A DNA stretch of 17,625 nucleotides from Oscillospiraceae bacterium (lineage in GTDB: Bacteria; Bacillota; Clostridia; Oscillospirales; Ruminococcaceae), in assembly GCA_020024235.1 (NCBI GenBank), contig JAHHUA010000018.1, positions 1 through 17,625 on the forward strand. The letters run 5' to 3'. A model generated the notes under the pieces. It was not told the DNA's origin, did not search any database, and was given only the letters and a program-made list of their open reading frames with translations. Below are positions 13,116 through 17,625 of this stretch, one piece after another; the first letter of the stretch is position 1; the number at the start of each line of letters is the position of its first letter. The position numbers and the translations under genes were made by a program.

Positions 13116-15776
13116 ATGAAATGGCAAAGTGTAAATGAACTGCGTGAAAAATTTCTTAAATTTTTTGAAAGCAAAAACCATACAATTTTACCCAGTGCAT
13201 CATTGATTCCTAAAGATGATGCCAGCTTACTTCTTATAAATTCGGGAATGGCTCCTTTGAAGAAATATTTTTTGGGACAGGAAACACCTCCAAACAAAAG
13301 AGTTACAACCTGCCAAAAATGTGTAAGAACAGGCGATATTGAAAATGTAGGAAAAACAGCAAGACATGGCACATATTTTGAAATGCTTGGAAACTTTTCC
13401 TTTGGTGATTACTTTAAAAAAGAAGCAATAGAGTGGAGCTGGGAATTTTTAACCGAAGTTATAGGTATGGAACCTGAACGGCTTTATCCTTCCATTTACT
13501 ATGAAGATGATGAAGCCTTTGAAATCTGGAATAAAGTAATCGGTGTGCCTGCCGAAAAAATTATCAGATTTTATAAAGATGAAAACGGAAAATGTGATAA
13601 TTTCTGGGAACATGGTTCAGGTCCCTGTGGTCCATCTTCGGAAATCTATTATGACCGTGGCGAAGAATACGGCTGCGGCAAACCTGATTGTAAAGTAGGA
13701 TGTGACTGCGACAGATATATGGAAGTTTGGAATAATGTATTCAGCCAGTTTGATTCCGACGGAAATGGCACATATACACCTCTTGAACATCCAAATATAG
13801 ATACAGGTATGGGGCTTGAAAGACTTGCCTGCATTGTACAGGGTGTTGATAATCTTTTTGAAGTAGACACTGTACAAAATATAATGAAACATATTTCTAA
13901 AATTGCAGGAATTAAATACGGCGAAAATGAAAAATCCGATATTTCTCTCCGTGTTATTACAGACCATATCAGAAGTACAACATTTATGATAGGTGATGGA
14001 GTAGTACCTCAAAATGAGGGCAGAGGTTATGTACTCAGAAGACTTCTCAGAAGAGCTGCCCGTCATGGCAGATTAATCGGAATTAAAGACCCATTCCTTT
14101 ATAAAGTATGCGAAACAGTTATCAAAGAAAATGAAACAGCTTACCCTGAACTTGTGGAAAAGAAGGATTATATCATTAAAGTTATCAAAGTTGAAGAAGA
14201 ACGCTTTGCTAAAACCATTGACCAGGGTATGGAACTTCTTTCTGTTATTGCCGATAAGATTGAAAAAGAATCTGTTAAAGGCGAAAAAATTATGTCAGGT
14301 GAAGAGGCATTCAAACTCTATGATACTTTCGGTTTCCCAATAGATTTAACCAGAGAAATTTTGGAAGAACGCAGTATCAGACTTAATGAAGACGAATTTC
14401 TGGAAAAAATGGAGGAACAAAGAGTAAGAGCCAGAGAAGCCAGAGCTGTTATGAATTTTGAAAGCTGGAAGAGCGATGTTTTAGCAGGACTTAATCTTCA
14501 AAGTCAATTTACAGGTTACAATACACTTACACAGGAAGCTAAAATTTTGGCTATTGTTTCCGAAGGTGAAAAAGTTTCCTCTATTTCCGAAGGCGAAATA
14601 GGTATGATTGTCCTTGATAAAACTTCCTTCTATGCCGAAAGCGGCGGACAGGTAGGAGATGTGGGTACAATTAAATCCGGAGATATGGAATTTAAAGTTT
14701 TAGATACCAAAAAATCTCCTACAGGACTTATTATGCATACAGGTGAAATGGTAAACGGCATTTTGACAGAAAATGACACAGTTATAGCTCAGGTTTCTTC
14801 CAAAACAAGAAATGCAACTATGAGAAACCACTCTGCCTGCCATCTTTTGCAGAGAGCATTGCAGGAAGTATTGGGCAGTCATGTTCATCAGGCAGGCTCT
14901 TATGTAGACCCTTATGGATGCAGATTTGACTTTTCTCATTTTGACGCTATGACACCTGAACAAATTGACAAGGTTGAATATCTTGTAAATGATATGATTT
15001 TATCCTCAATGTCGGTTGTAACTAAGGAAATGCCTATTGAAGAAGCTAAAAAGTTAGGTGCAATGGCATTATTCGGTGAAAAATACGGAGATATTGTCCG
15101 TGTTGTAAATGCAGGGGACAGAAGTATTGAATTTTGTGGCGGTACTCATGTAGATAATACAGCTAAAATCGGACTTTTCAAAATTGTTAAGGAATCTTCT
15201 GTAGCAGCAGGTGTAAGAAGAATTGAAGCTGTAACAGGCAGAGGTATTCTTAAGCTTATGGATCAAAATAATTCCATTATGCTAAAGGCTGCTGAAAATC
15301 TTAAAGCAGGCAGCATAAGTGAATTGCCTTCAAAGACTGCGGCAATAGCTGAGGAACTTAAAGCCAAGGAAAAGGAACTGGACAGACTTACTCAAATTAT
15401 CGCTGATATAAGAACCAGCACCCTTCTTGACAATGCTGTTGATGTAAACGGAATCAGATGTGTAACGGCATCATTTACAGGAGTTAAGGTTGAAGCTCTC
15501 CGCAAAATGTCCGATAAGATTAAAGAATATGCTCCTAATATGGTTGGTGTTTTGGTATCCATTAACGGCGAAAAGGCAAGCATTATGGCAGCCTGCGGAA
15601 AAAATGCCATTGAAAAAGGTGTACATGCCGGCAAACTCATTAAAGAAATAACTTCCATGGTAGGCGGCAGCGGCGGCGGAAAGCCGGATTCTGCAATGGG
15701 TGGTGCATCGGATATTTATAAGATTGATGAGGCTTTGGCAAAGGTAACCGACCTTATTGGAGAAATGACAAAATAA
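13116..15776 (+). CDS. alaS: Alanyl-tRNA synthetase
   Basis: Charges tRNA-Ala with alanine in an ATP-dependent reaction. The 886-residue protein is full length. The class II catalytic domain is N-terminal (NELREKFLKFFESKNHTILP, TCQKCVRTGDIENVGKT, RHGTYFEMLGNFSFGDYFKK, then NIDTGMGLERL). The editing domain holds the zinc-type site H572, H576 (NHSACH), C674 and H678 (CGGTH), which removes mischarged Ser and Gly. The C-Ala domain ends with GGSGGGKPDSAMGG. A cysteine cluster between motifs 2 and 3 (YGCGKPDCKVGCDCD) is found in many clostridial-type AlaRS. An AAGGAG site (13099-13104) precedes the ATG. The gene is controlled by the T-box leader upstream and followed by a HIT gene after 32 bases. 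Confidence 0.98.
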   Translation: MKWQSVNELREKFLKFFESKNHTILPSASLIPKDDASLLLINSGMAPLKKYFLGQETPPNKRVTTCQKCVRTGDIENVGKTARHGTYFEMLGNFSFGDYFKKEAIEWSWEFLTEVIGMEPERLYPSIYYEDDEAFEIWNKVIGVPAEKIIRFYKDENGKCDNFWEHGSGPCGPSSEIYYDRGEEYGCGKPDCKVGCDCDRYMEVWNNVFSQFDSDGNGTYTPLEHPNIDTGMGLERLACIVQGVDNLFEVDTVQNIMKHISKIAGIKYGENEKSDISLRVITDHIRSTTFMIGDGVVPQNEGRGYVLRRLLRRAARHGRLIGIKDPFLYKVCETVIKENETAYPELVEKKDYIIKVIKVEEERFAKTIDQGMELLSVIADKIEKESVKGEKIMSGEEAFKLYDTFGFPIDLTREILEERSIRLNEDEFLEKMEEQRVRAREARAVMNFESWKSDVLAGLNLQSQFTGYNTLTQEAKILAIVSEGEKVSSISEGEIGMIVLDKTSFYAESGGQVGDVGTIKSGDMEFKVLDTKKSPTGLIMHTGEMVNGILTENDTVIAQVSSKTRNATMRNHSACHLLQRALQEVLGSHVHQAGSYVDPYGCRFDFSHFDAMTPEQIDKVEYLVNDMILSSMSVVTKEMPIEEAKKLGAMALFGEKYGDIVRVVNAGDRSIEFCGGTHVDNTAKIGLFKIVKESSVAAGVRRIEAVTGRGILKLMDQNNSIMLKAAENLKAGSISELPSKTAAIAEELKAKEKELDRLTQIIADIRTSTLLDNAVDVNGIRCVTASFTGVKVEALRKMSDKIKEYAPNMVGVLVSINGEKASIMAACGKNAIEKGVHAGKLIKEITSMVGGSGGGKPDSAMGGASDIYKIDEALAKVTDLIGEMTK

Positions 15777-15808
15777 AATACCATATATTTATGGGGAAAG
15801 GAGATAAA

Positions 15809-16147
15809 ATGGACTGCTTATTTTGTAAAATAATTTCAGGGGAAATTCCCGGAAAAAAAATTTATGAAGACGAAAAAGTTTATGCGTTCTATGACATAAA
15901 TCCACAGGCTCCTGTACATTTTTTGGTTGTACCAAAGGAACATATAAAATCCTGTAATGAATTAACTTCGGAAAATGCCCAAATTATAGGGCATATATTC
16001 CTTGTAATTGCAAAAATTGCCAAAGATTTAGGACTTGAAAAGGGTTATAGAATTGTCAATAACTGCGGTGAGGATGGCGGACAGACTGTCGAACATATAC
16101 ATTTTCATGTGCTTGGCGGCAAACCGCTTTCATGGCCTCCCCTTTAA
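15809..16147 (+). CDS. HIT-family (HinT-like) nucleotide hydrolase
   Basis: A histidine-triad protein of the HinT branch, which hydrolyses adenosine 5'-phosphoramidates and, in studied members, aminoacyl-adenylates. It opens with CLFCKIISGEIP, including the CXXC pair, continues with FYDINPQAPVHFLVVPKEHI, and ends with the triad HIHFHVLGG, whose middle histidine is the nucleophile. I start it at the ATG at 15809 (112 residues, normal for HinT) because the AAGGAG ribosome site lies between this ATG and an in-frame ATG at 15791; the longer version would place that site inside the coding sequence. It lies 32 bases after alaS and 19 before the next gene, with no promoter or terminator seen, so it should share the T-box transcript. 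Confidence 0.95.
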   Translation: MDCLFCKIISGEIPGKKIYEDEKVYAFYDINPQAPVHFLVVPKEHIKSCNELTSENAQIIGHIFLVIAKIAKDLGLEKGYRIVNNCGEDGGQTVEHIHFHVLGGKPLSWPPL

Positions 16148-16166
16148 TAGATAGGAGATAATTAAA

Positions 16167-16706
16167 ATGGAAGAATTTTATACTCTTAAAGTGGCAGGAC
16201 TTACAAGACAACTTAAAATCTGTCCTGTCAATGAAAAAATGTCAATAGCGGGTTTTATTATGTTTTCCGATGTAGAACTCACTGTTAAATGTGCAGAAGA
16301 GCTGCTAAAAAAAGCACCTGATTTTGACATTATGCTGACAGCGGAATCCAAAGGAATACCTCTTGCTTATGAAATGGCTCGTCAATCAGGCAAAAACTAT
16401 ATCTTAGCCAGAAAGAGCAAAAAACTCTATATGAAAAACCCCATTGAGGTCAGTGTTAAATCCATAACTACAGAAAAAATGCAGACACTTTTCATAGATG
16501 AATGTGATATAAACGCACTCAAAGGCAAGAAAGTGCTTATAGTTGACGATGTAATCAGTACAGGTGAATCCATGTATGCCTTGGCTGAACTTGTAAAAAA
16601 AGCAGGGGGCAACATAGTAGGGGAAGCAGCAGTATTGGCAGAAGGTGATGCTGCTGACAGAAAAGATATTATTTTTCTTGAAAAACTTCCGTTGTTTTTC
16701 AAATAA
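16167..16706 (+). CDS. Adenine phosphoribosyltransferase-like protein
   Basis: A type I phosphoribosyltransferase of the Apt (COG0503) kind. The PRPP-binding loop is VLIVDDVISTGES at 123-135, preceded by a Rossmann-type core (DIMLTAESKGIPLAYEMA at about 54-71) and the ARKSKKLYM segment at 81-89. Purine-salvage relatives convert adenine or xanthine plus PRPP to the nucleotide. The protein has 179 residues, near the usual size, but the N-terminal 50 residues differ from standard Apt, so base specificity is uncertain and a regulatory role is possible. GGAG precedes the ATG. It is the last gene of the alaS-HIT series and is followed by a strong hairpin at 16759-16804. Confidence 0.85.
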   Translation: MEEFYTLKVAGLTRQLKICPVNEKMSIAGFIMFSDVELTVKCAEELLKKAPDFDIMLTAESKGIPLAYEMARQSGKNYILARKSKKLYMKNPIEVSVKSITTEKMQTLFIDECDINALKGKKVLIVDDVISTGESMYALAELVKKAGGNIVGEAAVLAEGDAADRKDIIFLEKLPLFFK

Positions 16707-16758
16707 TTAAATCATAAAATGGTAAAGTCCTTTAAATTGACTCCATAAAAAATAAACA

Positions 16759-16804
16759 GCCTGTAAAAATTCCATGGTTAAAACTCCATAGAATTTTTAC
16801 AGGC
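16759..16804. terminator. Strong hairpin between converging transcripts
   Basis: GCCTGTAAAAATTC (16759-16772) and GAATTTTTACAGGC (16791-16804) form an exact 14-bp stem. ATGG/CCAT extends it inward, leaving an eight-base loop. ATTATTTTTA follows on the plus strand. It closes the alaS-HIT-phosphoribosyltransferase unit and lies 93 bases beyond the stop of the minus-strand gene at 16897, so it may serve both directions. Confidence 0.82.
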
Positions 16805-16896
16805 ATTATTTTTATAAAAATTATTTTAAAATAAGTTCTGACAAATTTACACAGATTTATATGGCTGTATAATTTGCAGTTTTTTTGACATAAGTT

Positions 16897-17625
16897 TTAT
16901 TTAATACTTACTTCAATTACCACAGGGTTGTGGTCTGAATTTTCAAAATTTAAATCCAATGTTTCCACACTTTCAACTTCCACATTGGGGGAAACAATAA
17001 ATCCGTCAATTACATAAAATTGGTGAGTTTTTCTATCTGTGTAGGGTTTGTTTAAAAGTCGGCAGGTAGGGGTTTTGTCATCAAAAACAAATTCCCAACC
17101 ATCTGGTAAAATATCATTTTCCATAATTGACGGTGCCCATAAATCAGCATTTTGAACAGGATATTTTTCCATTGTACCATACATTGCCTGGTTAAAATCG
17201 CCGCCAGCTATTACATAATTTCCTTTTGCATATTCTGTTTCCAAAATTTCAATTATTTTTTTAGTTTGAGCAATTTTACCTTCACCGTCATTATAAGCTT
17301 CCAAATGCAGATTATATACCACTAAATCTTTCCCAGTTTCAAGTCTGAAGCTGGTTTCCAACAGACAGCGTTTCATATTGGCAATTCTTACAGGATATTT
17401 AAAAGGACAGGGCAGAGAATGCCTTTCAGCATTTTTAATGGGAAATTTTGTGTATGTAGCTAAACCTGCATCAATTTGACCTATGGGCGGAAAAGGATAT
17501 GGTACAAATTTACAGAGAAAATTTGCTGTATATGCTGAATTAGGATTTTTTAAATTTTGAATAAAAAATTCATATTCATCAATTTTTTTAGTACGGGACG
17601 CTTTTTTATCCACTTCCTGTAAAAG
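16897..17625 (-). CDS. Endonuclease/exonuclease/phosphatase family protein, N-terminus outside the window
   Basis: A metal-dependent phosphoesterase of the EEP fold (relatives include exonuclease III, DNase I and sphingomyelinase). Four motifs are visible: LLQEVD, with the metal-binding Glu, encoded at 17608-17625; YNLHLEAYNDG with its His; AGGDFNQAMYG with Asp and Asn; and the terminal NSDHNPVV with the Asp-His pair. An in-frame GTG at 17613 could be read as a start, but it lies inside the LQEVD motif and the frame stays open to the window edge. The true start is therefore upstream, and at least the first strands of the fold are missing. The sequence does not look like exonuclease III, so secreted or membrane-linked phosphodiesterase activity is as likely as a nuclease. 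The substrate is unknown. Confidence 0.88.
   Translation of the reverse strand, partial: LLQEVDKKASRTKKIDEYEFFIQNLKNPNSAYTANFLCKFVPYPFPPIGQIDAGLATYTKFPIKNAERHSLPCPFKYPVRIANMKRCLLETSFRLETGKDLVVYNLHLEAYNDGEGKIAQTKKIIEILETEYAKGNYVIAGGDFNQAMYGTMEKYPVQNADLWAPSIMENDILPDGWEFVFDDKTPTCRLLNKPYTDRKTHQFYVIDGFIVSPNVEVESVETLDLNFENSDHNPVVIEVSIK

Noticed and set aside
13617..14066. Long open frame antisense to alaS
   Set aside because: It lies wholly inside alaS, has no ribosome site or family resemblance, and its composition is what the opposite strand of a coding region gives. The same holds for other antisense and out-of-frame readings inside mtaB, purL, the chemoreceptor and the radical SAM gene.
15791..15808. 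Upstream in-frame ATG for the HIT gene
   Set aside because: The AAGGAG ribosome site lies between this ATG and the one at 15809, and the family starts with M-x-CxFC, so the downstream start is correct.
17611..17613. GTG at 17613 as the start of the phosphoesterase gene
   Set aside because: The codon falls inside the conserved LLQEVD catalytic motif and the frame remains open to the window edge, so the gene is cut by the window and does not begin there.
1..17625. Mobile element, CRISPR array, phage gene, defence system, tRNA or rRNA
   Set aside because: No transposase or integrase sequence, no regular repeat-spacer pattern, no cloverleaf-type tRNA sequence and no rRNA sequence was seen on either strand.

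Overview
The window is ordinary low-GC chromosome from an anaerobic, endospore-forming member of the Firmicutes, most likely class Clostridia. Four things point that way: AT-rich intergenic DNA with near-consensus sigma-A promoters and AAGGAG ribosome binding sites; a forespore sigma factor (SigG); a T-box leader in front of alaS; and two radical-SAM proteins. A chemotaxis receptor suggests the cell is motile. No insertion sequence, prophage, CRISPR array, tRNA or rRNA gene was seen, so this looks like core chromosome and not an island.

Layout. 85-1803 (+): a two-TM methyl-accepting chemotaxis protein ending in its own terminator. 1804-2098: a gene-free stretch with three hairpins. 2099-4148 (-): a radical SAM/SPASM-like enzyme of unknown substrate preceded by a TetR-family regulator, each with its own promoter. 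4348-9813 (+): mtaB, a full-length single-chain purL and a small acidic protein of unknown function, closely spaced and ending at a hairpin. 9969-10819 (+): a YccF membrane protein and folA. 10960-12674 (-): sigG followed by an Mrp-type Fe-S/ATPase. 12802-16706 (+): a perfect-consensus promoter, an alanine T-box, alaS, a HIT hydrolase and an Apt-like phosphoribosyltransferase, ending in a strong hairpin. 16897-17625 (-): an endonuclease/exonuclease/phosphatase family protein cut by the window edge.

How the genes fit together. Most are translation and nucleotide housekeeping: alaS, mtaB (tRNA A37 thiomethylation), purL, folA and the Apt-like enzyme. The alaS leader can be read almost completely: specifier GCU (Ala), UGGU bulge matching the A73 discriminator, antiterminator and terminator. 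No promoter or terminator is visible before 16759, so the same tRNA-Ala sensor probably also controls the HIT and phosphoribosyltransferase genes.

I found nothing that is clearly a new system. The best candidates for follow-up are the TetR/radical SAM-SPASM pair with no visible substrate, the T-box-controlled alaS-hit-prt unit, and the unrecognised acidic protein behind purL.
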